Part shown: one piece after another, positions 36,297-50,589 of the stretch | How the letters are laid out: the number at the start of each line of letters is the position of its first letter | How positions within the stretch are numbered: position 1 is the first letter of the stretch | Assembly (NCBI GenBank): GCA_001295905.1 | Contig: LJHT01000038.1 | Span: forward strand, 1 to 64,000 | Direction: 5' to 3' | Length of the DNA: 64,000 nucleotides | Origin: a beta proteobacterium AAP51 | GTDB taxonomy: Bacteria; Pseudomonadota; Gammaproteobacteria; Burkholderiales; Burkholderiaceae_C | The notes under the pieces: model-generated | Database searches by the model: none | What the model was told of the DNA's origin: nothing | Seen by the model: only the letters and a program-made list of their open reading frames with translations | Position numbers and translations under genes: made by a program

Positions 36297-37157
36297 TTAC
36301 TTCGAGGCTGCCGATGCCGGCGCGGCGGCTTCGGCCGTGGCCGGCGGCGCGCCGAAGTACTTGGTGAAGATCTGGTCGTAGGTGCCGTCGGCCTTGATGG
36401 CAGCCAGGCCCTGGTTCACCTTCTGCAGCAGTTCGGTGTTGCCCTTCTTGATGGCGATGCCGTACTGCTCAGGCACGAACTCCTTGTCGGACACGGTCTT
36501 GAACTTGCCGCCCGGGTTGTTGGCCACGTAGTGGATGACCACGCCGTTGTCGGCCACCACGGCGTCGACGCCACCGGCTTCCAGTTCCTTCAGCGCCAGG
36601 GGCGTGCTTTCGAAACGCTTGATGTTGGTGTTGGTCTTGCCCAGCAGCTTGGTGACGGCTTCGTCACCCGTGGTGCCGGTCTGCACGCCCACCTTCAGCT
36701 TCTTCAGGTCGGCGAACTTGGCGACCTTGCTGCTTTCCTTGACGGCGATGAGCTGTTGCGCGTCGAAGTAGGGGTCGCTGAAGTCCATCGTGCCCTTGCG
36801 CTCTTCGGTGATGGTCACGGCCGAGACGACCATGTCGCGGTCGCCCTGCGCCAGCGCGTTGAAGATGCCTTCCCAGGGCGTGTTGACGAACTTCACCTCG
36901 AAGCCGGCCTTCTTCGCGATGGCCTGCACCACCTCGATGTCGAAGCCGACGATCTCGCCCTTCTCGTTCTGGCTTTCGAAGGGTGCATAGGCGGCGTCGG
37001 TGCCCACCACGTAGACCTTGGCGGGCGCCGGGGCCGGGGCCGAAGCCACGGGGGCGGGCGCGGGGGCTTCTTCCTTCTTGCCGCAGGCGGCAAGCAGCAG
37101 GGCGGCGGCACTGAGGCCGGCAATCTGAAGGAAACGGCGGGTCGACATCGGCTTCAT
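36297..37157 (-). CDS. Amino acid ABC transporter substrate-binding lipoprotein
   Basis: A 286-aa solute-binding protein of the family 3 type. The N-terminus MKPMSTRRFLQIAGLSAAAL leads to the lipobox LLLAACGKK with Cys25 as lipidation site; TRRFLQ before it also resembles a Tat motif. An Ala/Pro linker follows. The domain begins VYVVGTDAAYAPFESQNEKG, then EIVGFDIEVVQAIAKKAG, MVVSAVTITEERKGTMDFSD and YFDAQQLIAVKE, all typical of polar amino acid binding proteins. The C-terminus is Ala/Pro-rich. Ligand unknown. With the adjacent permease it forms an importer that must borrow an ATPase from elsewhere. Confidence 0.94.
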   Translation of the reverse strand: MKPMSTRRFLQIAGLSAAALLLAACGKKEEAPAPAPVASAPAPAPAKVYVVGTDAAYAPFESQNEKGEIVGFDIEVVQAIAKKAGFEVKFVNTPWEGIFNALAQGDRDMVVSAVTITEERKGTMDFSDPYFDAQQLIAVKESSKVAKFADLKKLKVGVQTGTTGDEAVTKLLGKTNTNIKRFESTPLALKELEAGGVDAVVADNGVVIHYVANNPGGKFKTVSDKEFVPEQYGIAIKKGNTELLQKVNQGLAAIKADGTYDQIFTKYFGAPPATAEAAAPASAASK

Positions 37158-37225
37158 GAGCGTCCGGTGGGGTGGAGGTTGAAGCGGCGAAGTGTAATGC
37201 CGCTGTCACGGCTTTCGGCAGGATG

Positions 37226-38035
37226 TCACGCCTTGCCCAGCGCCGAAAGCTCGCTGTCGCTGAAGCCGGCAGCGCTACGGGCTTCCAGGTTGAAGGGGCC
37301 GCGCAGCTTCGGTGCGCGGTGGCGTTCGGCCAGCACGGCGTAGTGGGCCACTGGGTCGAGGCCTTCGCGTGCGCACAGCCAGCGGTACCAGTGGTTGCCG
37401 ATGGCGACATGGCCGATCTCGTCGCGCAGGATCACGTCGAGGATCTCCACCGCCCGCAGGTCGCCGGCCTGCCGCAGCCGCGCCTGCATGGGCGGCGTGG
37501 CATCCAGCCCCCGCGCCTCCAGCGTGCGCGGCACCAGGGCCATGCGCGCGGTGATGTCGCCGGCCGTGCGCGCCGTCATGGCCCACAGGCCGTCGTGGGC
37601 GGGGTGGTCGCCATACTGGCAGCTCAGGGTGGCCAGGTGCTCGGTCAGCAGGCTGAAGTGCAGCGCCTCTTCGGCGGCCACGCGCAGCCAGTCGGCGTAA
37701 TAGGCGCGCGGCATGCCGGGGAAGCGCCACACGGCGTCCAGCGCCAGGTTGATGGCATTCAGCTCGATGTGGGCCACGGCATGCAGCAGCGCGGCGCGCC
37801 CTTCGCGCGTGAAGGGCGTGCGCGCCTGCACCTCGCGCGGGTCGACCAGCCGCGGCCGCTCGGTGCGGCCGGGCAGGGGGCCTTCGAAGCTCAGCGGCAG
37901 CGCGGGGTCGAGCTGCGGGTGGTCTACATCGAGCAGGCCCGGGTGGTGTTGCGGGTGCAGGGCCCGCGCCGCCGCGGCCTTCTCGGCGGGTTCGGGCACC
38001 TGCAAGGCCATGAGCGCGGCCGTTCGTAGCTCCAT
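37226..38035 (-). CDS. DUF455 ferritin-like protein
   Basis: A 269-aa protein of the DUF455 family, related to the ferritin-like/MiaE fold. Putative di-iron ligands lie in AVAHIELNAINLALDAVWRF and ADWLRVAAEEALHFSLLTEH in the middle, then in ILDVILRDEIGHVAIGNHWY near residue 215, each having Glu and His in the expected spacing of a four-helix bundle. Activity is unknown. It is divergent from the gamma-carbonic anhydrase gene with 36 nt between the two starts. ATG 38035 is the start nearest to conserved sequence; the frame upstream runs through the neighbouring gene without meaning. Confidence 0.9.
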   Translation of the reverse strand: MELRTAALMALQVPEPAEKAAAARALHPQHHPGLLDVDHPQLDPALPLSFEGPLPGRTERPRLVDPREVQARTPFTREGRAALLHAVAHIELNAINLALDAVWRFPGMPRAYYADWLRVAAEEALHFSLLTEHLATLSCQYGDHPAHDGLWAMTARTAGDITARMALVPRTLEARGLDATPPMQARLRQAGDLRAVEILDVILRDEIGHVAIGNHWYRWLCAREGLDPVAHYAVLAERHRAPKLRGPFNLEARSAAGFSDSELSALGKA

Positions 38036-38071
38036 CCCTAGAATTGTGCGCTTTGCCTGCAGGAGGCGCTC

Positions 38072-38596
38072 TTGGCCATCTACCAACTCGGCGACGACAC
38101 GCCCCGCATCGCGCCCACGGCCTGGGTGGCCGACAGCGCCGAGGTCATCGGCCGCGTGAGCCTGGCTGAAGGCGCCAGCGTCTGGTACGGCGCCGTGCTG
38201 CGCGGCGACAACGAGTGGATCACCATCGGCGCACGCAGCAACGTGCAGGAAGCGGCCGTGATGCACACCGACATGGGCTCGCCGCTGACACTGGGCGAAG
38301 AGGTGACGGTGGGCCACCAGGCCATGCTGCACGGCTGCACCATCGGCGACGGTTCGCTCATCGGCATCCAGGCCGTGGTGCTGAACGGCGCTGTCATCGG
38401 GCGCGGTTGCCTGGTGGGCGCGGGAGCCGTCGTCACCGAGGGCAAGGTCTTCCCCGACCGCAGCCTCATCATCGGCAGCCCCGCGAAGGCGGTGCGTGAA
38501 GTCACGCCCGAGCAGCTGGCGCGCATGAAGGAAGGCGCGCTGGGCTATGTGGAAAAGGCGCAGCGCCACCGCACCCAACTGAAGAAGATCGCCTGA
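38072..38596 (+). CDS. Gamma-carbonic anhydrase family protein (left-handed beta-helix)
   Basis: A 174-aa hexapeptide-repeat protein of the YrdA/PaaY group. The left-handed beta-helix runs from about residue 12 to 145 with repeats such as [20 protein letters not shown]. The three Zn-binding histidines of gamma-carbonic anhydrases are present: His65 (VMHTD), His82 (VGHQ) and His87 (LHGCTIGDG). The catalytic glutamates of the archaeal Cam enzyme lie on a loop missing from this group, so carbonic anhydrase activity is uncertain. The start is TTG 38072 with AGGAGG at 38061-38066. The stop overlaps the hslO ATG (TGATG). Confidence 0.92.
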   Translation: MAIYQLGDDTPRIAPTAWVADSAEVIGRVSLAEGASVWYGAVLRGDNEWITIGARSNVQEAAVMHTDMGSPLTLGEEVTVGHQAMLHGCTIGDGSLIGIQAVVLNGAVIGRGCLVGAGAVVTEGKVFPDRSLIIGSPAKAVREVTPEQLARMKEGALGYVEKAQRHRTQLKKIA

Positions 38597-39570
38597 TGAG
38601 CGTGTTGATCAAGTTCCTGTTCGAGGGCCTGCCCGTTCGCGGCATGCTGGTGCGCCTTTCCGACGGCTGGCAGGAAGTGCTGCGCCGCCGCCAGACCATC
38701 GGCGAGCACCCGGCCGAAGTGCGCGCCCTGCTGGGCGAGATGAGTGCCGCCGCCGTGCTGATGCAGGCCAACATCAAGTTCAATGGCGCGCTGGTGCTGC
38801 AGATGCAGGGCGACGGCCCGGTGAAGCTGGCCGTGGCCGAGGTTCAACCCGACCTGGCTTTCCGCGCCACTGCCAAGGTGGTGGGCGAGGTGCCGGCCGG
38901 TGCGCAGCTGGAAGCGATGCTGAACGTGCACGGCCAGGGCCGCTGCGCCATCACGCTGGACCCGAAAGACCGCCTGCCCGGCCAGCAGCCTTACCAGGGT
39001 GTGGTGCCGCTGCATGGTGACCAGCGTGAACCCCTGCAGCAGGTGCAGCAGGTGCTGGAGCACTACATGCTGCAGAGTGAACAGCTCGACACGCGCCTGG
39101 TGCTGGCGGCCAATGACGAGGTGGCTGCGGGGCTGCTCATCCAGCGCATGCCGGTGCAGGGCGAAGGCAACCTGGAAGGCGGGCCGGGCCGCCGCAACGA
39201 AGACGACATCGGTCTGAGCGAGCACTTCAACCGCATCGCGATGCTGGCGGCCACGCTCACGCGCGAGGAACTGCTGGCCTTGCCGCCCGAGCAGATCCTG
39301 CACCGCCTCTTCTGGGAAGAAACGCTGCGCGTCTTCGAGCCCACGGCCCAGGCCACGCCGCGTTTTGCCTGCACCTGCAGCCGCGAGCGCGTACGCAACA
39401 TGCTGCGCGGGCTGGGCCGCGAAGAGAGCGACAGCCTGATCGCCGAGCGCGGCGAGGTGGAAGTGGGCTGCGAGTTCTGTGGCCTTCAGTACCGCTTCGA
39501 TGCCGTGGACGTGGGCGAGATGTTCACGCCGGTGCAAGACCAGCCGCCCGGGCCGGCGGCGGTGCAGTAG
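38596..39570 (+). CDS. hslO: Redox-regulated chaperone Hsp33
   Basis: A 324-aa Hsp33 holdase activated by oxidation. The core domain (about residues 5-225) includes MSAAAVLMQANIKFNGALVL. The C-terminal redox switch has the four Zn-binding cysteines Cys259 and Cys261 (FACTCSRERV) and Cys292 and Cys295 (VGCEFCGLQYRF), the CxC and CxxC arrangement of the family. Length is slightly more than E. coli (292 aa). It follows the gamma-carbonic anhydrase gene with a 1-nt stop/start overlap, a pairing that recurs in Burkholderiales. Confidence 0.96.
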   Translation: MSVLIKFLFEGLPVRGMLVRLSDGWQEVLRRRQTIGEHPAEVRALLGEMSAAAVLMQANIKFNGALVLQMQGDGPVKLAVAEVQPDLAFRATAKVVGEVPAGAQLEAMLNVHGQGRCAITLDPKDRLPGQQPYQGVVPLHGDQREPLQQVQQVLEHYMLQSEQLDTRLVLAANDEVAAGLLIQRMPVQGEGNLEGGPGRRNEDDIGLSEHFNRIAMLAATLTREELLALPPEQILHRLFWEETLRVFEPTAQATPRFACTCSRERVRNMLRGLGREESDSLIAERGEVEVGCEFCGLQYRFDAVDVGEMFTPVQDQPPGPAAVQ

Positions 39571-39578
39571 CGCGGTCT

Positions 39579-40292
39579 TCAGCCGCTGCGGGAGCGCTGC
39601 AAAGCCCTTTCGTAGGCCGGCACGCAGCATTCGCAAGACCAGCGCGTCGTTGCGCCGGGTGAGACGCCAGGTGAAAGCCCGGTGAACAGGCCGCCACGGC
39701 GGGCCGGGCTCGCATCCGCGGGCAACGCGGCTGGCGCCTCATGCGCATGCAGCAGCGGCCAGGTCGCGGCCAGTGCGTTGTTCAGGCGGGTGTCGCCGCT
39801 GCCGGCCACGATGGCATAGCCGATGTCATGGCGGTTCATCAGTTCGCGCAGGGCGTTGTCCACCGGCTCTCGCACCTGCGGGCCGTCGCGCTGCAGGCCG
39901 TCGGGCACCCAGGGCAGGTCCAGCGCGGTCAGCAGCGTCAGGTTCACGCGGCGGTGCAGCACCGCGGCGCGTTCGTCCAGGCTGCGGTCGCCGAAGACGA
40001 TGCGGCTGTACACAGCCGTCATCAGCGCCGTGGTGTCGCACACCACCACCTCGTGGGTTTCGGCGGCGGCGTTCAGTCGTTCGTGCTGCGCGCGCATGAT
40101 GGAAGCCTGCTCGTGCACAAGAGGCGTGCGGCCGGTGTGCTCGCACCATTCGCGCAGCACCTCGGGCACCCAGGCCACGCGGCGGCCACTGTCTTGCGCC
40201 AAGCGCGCGGCCAGCGCGGCGGCCAGCGTGGTCTTGCCAGTGCTCTCGGCCCCGACGATGGCCACCATCAGCGGCGGCGTGCGGGCCTTCAT
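39579..40292 (-). CDS. NadR-like AAA ATPase / probable ribosylnicotinamide kinase
   Basis: A 237-aa P-loop protein. Walker A is GAESTGKT at residues 14-21, and VPEVLREWCEHTGRTP, EVVVCDTTALMTAVYSRIVF and TLLTALDLPWVPDGLQRDGP match the kinase part of NadR (nicotinamide riboside to NMN). The nucleotidyltransferase and DNA-binding domains of NadR are absent. It overlaps the stop/start of pnuC by 4 nt, which fits uptake and immediate phosphorylation of nicotinamide riboside. The C-terminal 40 residues (after about 195) are non-conserved in appearance with CECC near the end. Converges with hslO. Confidence 0.85.
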   Translation of the reverse strand: MKARTPPLMVAIVGAESTGKTTLAAALAARLAQDSGRRVAWVPEVLREWCEHTGRTPLVHEQASIMRAQHERLNAAAETHEVVVCDTTALMTAVYSRIVFGDRSLDERAAVLHRRVNLTLLTALDLPWVPDGLQRDGPQVREPVDNALRELMNRHDIGYAIVAGSGDTRLNNALAATWPLLHAHEAPAALPADASPARRGGLFTGLSPGVSPGATTRWSCECCVPAYERALQRSRSG

Positions 40293-40927
40293 CGGCCCGC
40301 TGCCAGCGCGCGCCAGCGCCGCCAGCCCACCAGCGCAAGCACCGTGAACAGCGCGTACAGCAGCACCGTGAGCCACAGGCCCTTCGACGCGAACAGCGCG
40401 ACGCTGACGATGTTCACCCCCACCCACACCGGCCAGTTCTCCACGCACTTGCGTGCCAGCAACAGCTGGCCGGCCAGGCTGCCCACGGTGGGCAGGGCGT
40501 CGAAGTAGGGCACGTCACTGTCGGTGGCGCGGCTCAGCAGCAGGCCCAGCAGCGGCCAGGCGGCCAGGGTGGCGGCGCCCAAGGCCAGCAGGCCGCGGCG
40601 CGAGAGGTGGTGCACGCGCAGGAGCGCCCCGTCATCGCCCCGGCCGCGCAGCCATTGCCACCAGCCCCAGAAGGCCACGGCGATGAAGACGAACTGCAGG
40701 CCGGCTTCGCCGTACAGCTTGCTGTCGGCAAACAGCAGCGCATACATCAGCGAGCTGAGCATGGCCAGCGGCCAGGCGATGGGGTGCACGCGGAAGTTGG
40801 CCAGCACCATGGCCACGGCCACCGCGAAGGCCACGATCTCCAGCCAGGTGATGCCGCTGCCCCACAGCGTGAAGGCCGGCGCCAGCAGCGGCCGCGCGGC
40901 AGACAGCACCGCATCGAGCCCGTTCAT
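40289..40927 (-). CDS. pnuC: PnuC-type nicotinamide riboside (or thiamine) transporter
   Basis: A 212-aa membrane protein with seven hydrophobic segments. ITWLEIVAFAVAVAMVLANF, PIAWPLAMLSSLMYALLFAD, GEAGLQFVFIAVAFWGWWQW and ENWPVWVGVNIVSVALFASK are standard PnuC segments. PnuC proteins import an unphosphorylated vitamin by facilitated diffusion and trap it by phosphorylation. The neighbouring NadR-like kinase favours nicotinamide riboside; the PnuT thiamine relatives look alike. No thiamine riboswitch is visible upstream. It begins 5 nt after ftsB stops, so it is at the end of the pyrG-eno-ftsB transcript. Confidence 0.9.
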   Translation of the reverse strand: MNGLDAVLSAARPLLAPAFTLWGSGITWLEIVAFAVAVAMVLANFRVHPIAWPLAMLSSLMYALLFADSKLYGEAGLQFVFIAVAFWGWWQWLRGRGDDGALLRVHHLSRRGLLALGAATLAAWPLLGLLLSRATDSDVPYFDALPTVGSLAGQLLLARKCVENWPVWVGVNIVSVALFASKGLWLTVLLYALFTVLALVGWRRWRALAAGR

Positions 40928-40932
40928 GCCCT

Positions 40933-41208
40933 TCAGCGCCGCGCCGTCACTTGCACGAGGATTTCATCGGGCTTGACCATGCCCAGCTCGGCGCGCGCTT
41001 TCTCTTCCACCATCTCCAGGCCTTCGCGCAGGTCGGCCACCTCGGCGGCCACGCGGCGGTTGCGTTCACGCGCCTGCTCGTTGAGGGTGCGCTGTTCGGC
41101 CAGCTGCTTGCGCAGCCCCATCACGTAGGGCAGGTTGCCCTTGCCGAACCACAGGTCGCCCTGCACCACCACCAACAAGGCGGCAAGCAGGAGCGGCACC
41201 CAGCGCAT
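40933..41208 (-). CDS. ftsB: Cell division protein FtsB (septum formation initiator)
   Basis: A 91-aa bitopic protein: an N-terminal helix (PLLLAALLVVVQGDLWFGKG), then a coiled coil from about residue 28 to 70 (LRKQLAEQRTLNEQARERNR and on), ending in the conserved ARAELGMVKPDEILVQV. FtsB forms a trimeric complex with FtsL and FtsQ in the divisome. Position directly after eno is the classic proteobacterial location. It starts 6 nt after the eno stop. Confidence 0.95.
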   Translation of the reverse strand: MRWVPLLLAALLVVVQGDLWFGKGNLPYVMGLRKQLAEQRTLNEQARERNRRVAAEVADLREGLEMVEEKARAELGMVKPDEILVQVTARR

Positions 41209-41214
41209 GGCGCC

Positions 41215-42839
<1,625 letters not shown>

Positions 42840-42851
42840 GGGCTTGTGCTT

Positions 42852-47782
<4,931 letters not shown>

Positions 47783-47786
<4 letters not shown>

Positions 47787-48691
47787 CCACGGTGCTGAGC
47801 AGGGCGCTGATCAGGGCGCTGGCCGTGGCGCTGGCCACCGCCGGCCTGCTGGGCGGCTGGGCCCCGGCCCGCGCCGCCACGCTGGTGGACGACCGCGGCC
47901 GCAGCGTGGCCGTGCCGGTGGCGCCGCAGCGCGTGGTGTCGCTGGTGCCTTCGCTGACGGAAGCGGTGTGTGCGCTGCAGGCCTGCGCGCGGCTGGTCGG
48001 CACCGACCGCTTCAGCAACTGGCCGGCCAGCGTGCGGGCCCTGCCCAAGCTGGGCGGGCTGGAAGACACGCAGATCGAACGCCTGGTGGCGCTGAAGCCC
48101 GACCTCGTGCTCACCGCCAGTTCGTCGCGAGCGAACGACCGCCTGGAAGCGCTGGGCCTGCGCGTGCTGGCGCTCGAGCCCAAGACCCTGCAGGACACCG
48201 AGCGCGTGCTGGGCCAGCTGGCACTGGCGCTGGGCGATGCGGCGGCCGGCCCGGCGCTGTGGCAGCAGATGCAGCGCCGCGTGCAGGCCGCGGCCGCACG
48301 CGTGCCGGCGGCCGTGCGCGGGCAGCGCGTGTACCTGGAGGTGGCCTCGGCGCCCTACGCGGCGGGCGAGGCTTCCTTCGTCGGCGAATTGCTCGCGCAG
48401 CTGGGCATGCGCAACGTGGTGCCGGCGGCGCTGGGCCCGTTCCCGAAGCTGAACCCCGAGTTCGTGGTGCGTGCGCAGCCCGACATCGTCATCGCCACCG
48501 CGCGTGCCGTGGCCGAGATGCCCCAGCGCCCCGGTTGGGCGGCCCTGCGGGCGCTGCGCGAGCTGCGGGTGTGCGGCATCGCCCCCGATCCCTGGGACAC
48601 CCTGGTGCGCGCCGGCCCGCGCCTGGCCGAGGCTGCCGAAGCGCTGGCCGATTGCCTGGCCGGCCTGCCCCCGAACGCCGCTTCGCGATGA
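47783..48691 (+). CDS. btuF: Vitamin B12 periplasmic binding protein BtuF
   Basis: A 302-aa class III binding protein of the BtuFCD importer. A signal peptide (ALIRALAVALATAGLLGGWA to ARA) is followed by VDDRGRSVAVPVAPQRVVSL and VPSLTEAVCALQACARLVGT. Two alpha/beta lobes are joined by a long helix around residue 155. IERLVALKPDLVLTASS is typical of the family, and ASFVGELLAQLGMRNVVPAA lies in the second lobe. The start is uncertain: TTG 47783 overlaps the btuB stop, GTG 47792 is an alternative; both keep the signal peptide. Its stop overlaps the btuC ATG. Confidence 0.92.
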
Positions 48692-49770
48692 CGACGGCCC
48701 GCCCCGCGCTGCGCTTGCTGGCCCTGCTGGTGCTGCTGGCCCTGGGGCTGGCCGCCGCGGGGCTGGCGGCGGGCAGCGAGGGCTGGTCGTGGGCCTGGCT
48801 GCGCGGCCTGCCGGTGCTGGCCGGCCTGGGCACGGGGGCCACGGAACGGGAGCTGGCCGCAGCGGCCGAAGCCGCCGCTGAAGCCGCCAACGAATGGGAC
48901 CTGGTGGCCGCCATCCGCGCCCCGCGCACGCTGGGGGCCTTGCTGGCCGGCGGGCTGCTGGGCCTGGCCGGTGCCCTCGCGCAGGGGCTGTTCCGCAACC
49001 CGCTGGCCGACCCCTACCTGCTCGGCAGCGCAGCCGGTGCCGGCCTGGGCGTGGTGCTGGTGCTGGCCGCAGGCGGCGCTTTAGGCCACCACATCGGCCT
49101 GGCCAACGCGGGCGCGCTGCTGCGCGTGGGCCTGGTCGGCGCGGCCTTCATCGGCGCCTTGCTGGGCGTGGCGCTCACCCTGCTGCTGGCCCGCGGGGCC
49201 GGGCGGCCTCTCGTGCTGCTGCTGGCGGGGGTGGTGGTGGGCATCCTGCTGTCTTCGGTGTCAGAACTGCTGACGCTGGTCTCGCCCGAGGCGCTGCGCG
49301 GCAAACAGATCTTCATGCTGGGCACCACCTCCTTCCTCGGCTGGCCCAGCAGCGCGGTGATGGCCGCCGTGCTGGCCCTGGCCGCCGCACTGGCCTGGCG
49401 CTGCGCGCGCGCGCTGGACGCGCTGGTGCTGGGCGAAGCCAGCGCCAGCAGCCTGGGCCTGCCGCTGCCGCGCCTGCGCCTGCTGCTGGTGGCGCTGATG
49501 GCGCTGGCCACCGGCACCGCCGTGGCGCAGGCGGGCCTGGTGGCCTTCGTGGGCCTGGTGGCGCCGCACATCGTGCGCCGCATGGTGGTGGTGACGCACG
49601 GGCCGCTGCTGCTGCTCTCGGCGCTGGCCGGTGGCGTGCTGCTGCTGGCGGCCGATGTCGCCGCGCGCAGCCTGCTGGCGCCGCAGGAGCTGCCGGTGGG
49701 CCTGCTCACCGCCGTGCTGGGCGGCTTGTACCTGCTGCAGCTGCTGCGGCGTCGGCAAGGCGTGCTGTGA
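48688..49770 (+). CDS. btuC: Vitamin B12 ABC transporter permease BtuC (FecCD family)
   Basis: A 360-aa FecCD-type permease with about ten helices. Recognised from WDLVAAIRAPRTLGALLAGG, LAQGLFRNPLADPYLLGSAA with the conserved NPLADP, the EALRGKQIFMLGTTSFLGWP middle, ALVLGEASASSLGLPLPRLR (ATPase-coupling loop), and AGLVAFVGLVAPHIVRRMV. Between helix 1 and the first motif is an Ala/Glu-rich loop (about residues 50-70) not seen in E. coli BtuC. Overlaps btuF by 4 nt and btuD by 1 nt, indicating tight coupling. Confidence 0.94.
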   Translation: MTTARPALRLLALLVLLALGLAAAGLAAGSEGWSWAWLRGLPVLAGLGTGATERELAAAAEAAAEAANEWDLVAAIRAPRTLGALLAGGLLGLAGALAQGLFRNPLADPYLLGSAAGAGLGVVLVLAAGGALGHHIGLANAGALLRVGLVGAAFIGALLGVALTLLLARGAGRPLVLLLAGVVVGILLSSVSELLTLVSPEALRGKQIFMLGTTSFLGWPSSAVMAAVLALAAALAWRCARALDALVLGEASASSLGLPLPRLRLLLVALMALATGTAVAQAGLVAFVGLVAPHIVRRMVVVTHGPLLLLSALAGGVLLLAADVAARSLLAPQELPVGLLTAVLGGLYLLQLLRRRQGVL

Positions 49771-50579
49771 TGCGCCCCGCGGCCACCGTACCCGCCGGGC
49801 CCCCGGCCGCCTTGCAGGCCGAGGGCCTGGCGCTGCGCCTGGGCGCGCTGCAGGCGGTAGGCGGGGTGTCGCTGGCGCTGCAGGCCGGGCAGTGGGTGGC
49901 CCTCGTCGGGCCCAACGGGGCCGGCAAGAGCACGCTGCTGTCGCTGCTGGCCGGGCTGAGAAAGCCCGATGCCGGCCGCGTGTGGCTGCAAGGGCGTGAA
50001 CTGGCCGGCATGCCCTTGCGTGAGCGCGCGCGCACACTGGCCTGGTTGTCGCAGCAAGGCGAGGCCGAGGGCGACATCGCGGCGGCCGACGTGGTGCGCC
50101 TGGGCCGCCTGCCCCGCCACGGCCTCTTCGGCGCCCCCGATGCCGCCGACGAAGCCGCCGTGCAGCAGGCCCTGGCCGAGACCGAGGCCACGGCCTTCTC
50201 GGCCCGGCGCCTGAACGAACTCTCGGGCGGCGAGCGCCAGCGCGTGCTGCTGGCGCGTGCGCTGGCCGTGCAGGCGCCGGTGCTGCTGCTGGACGAACCC
50301 ACCACCCACCTCGACGCCCCGCACCAGCGCGCGTTGCTGCGCGGCCTGGCGGCGCGCGCACGGGCCGGCGCGGCCGTGGCCGTGGTGCTGCACGACCTGA
50401 ACCTGGCCCTGGCCGCCGACCGCGTGCTGGTGATGGCCCAGGGCCGCCTCGTCGCCGAAGGTGCGCCGGCCGACGCCGCGCTGCGCGAGGCCCTGGTGGC
50501 CGTGTTCGACCACGCCTTCAGCATCGAAGCCCTGCAGCTCGAAGGCCGCGCGCGCTGGGCCGTGCTGCCCCGGCTGTGA
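49770..50579 (+). CDS. btuD: Vitamin B12 ABC transporter ATPase BtuD
   Basis: A 269-aa ABC ATPase. Walker A is VGPNGAGKSTLLSLLAG near residue 46, the Q-loop AWLSQQGEAEG follows, the signature is LSGGERQRVLLARALA near 150, Walker B is VLLLDEPTTHLDAPHQR, and the H-loop is VVLHDLNLALAADRVLVMAQ. The FecE/BtuD family uses this arrangement. It dimerises on BtuC. ATG shares its A with the btuC stop (TGATG). The function is inferred from gene order after btuF and btuC and from the riboswitch. Confidence 0.95.
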   Translation: MRPAATVPAGPPAALQAEGLALRLGALQAVGGVSLALQAGQWVALVGPNGAGKSTLLSLLAGLRKPDAGRVWLQGRELAGMPLRERARTLAWLSQQGEAEGDIAAADVVRLGRLPRHGLFGAPDAADEAAVQQALAETEATAFSARRLNELSGGERQRVLLARALAVQAPVLLLDEPTTHLDAPHQRALLRGLAARARAGAAVAVVLHDLNLALAADRVLVMAQGRLVAEGAPADAALREALVAVFDHAFSIEALQLEGRARWAVLPRL

Positions 50580-50589
50580 GGCGACGCCC

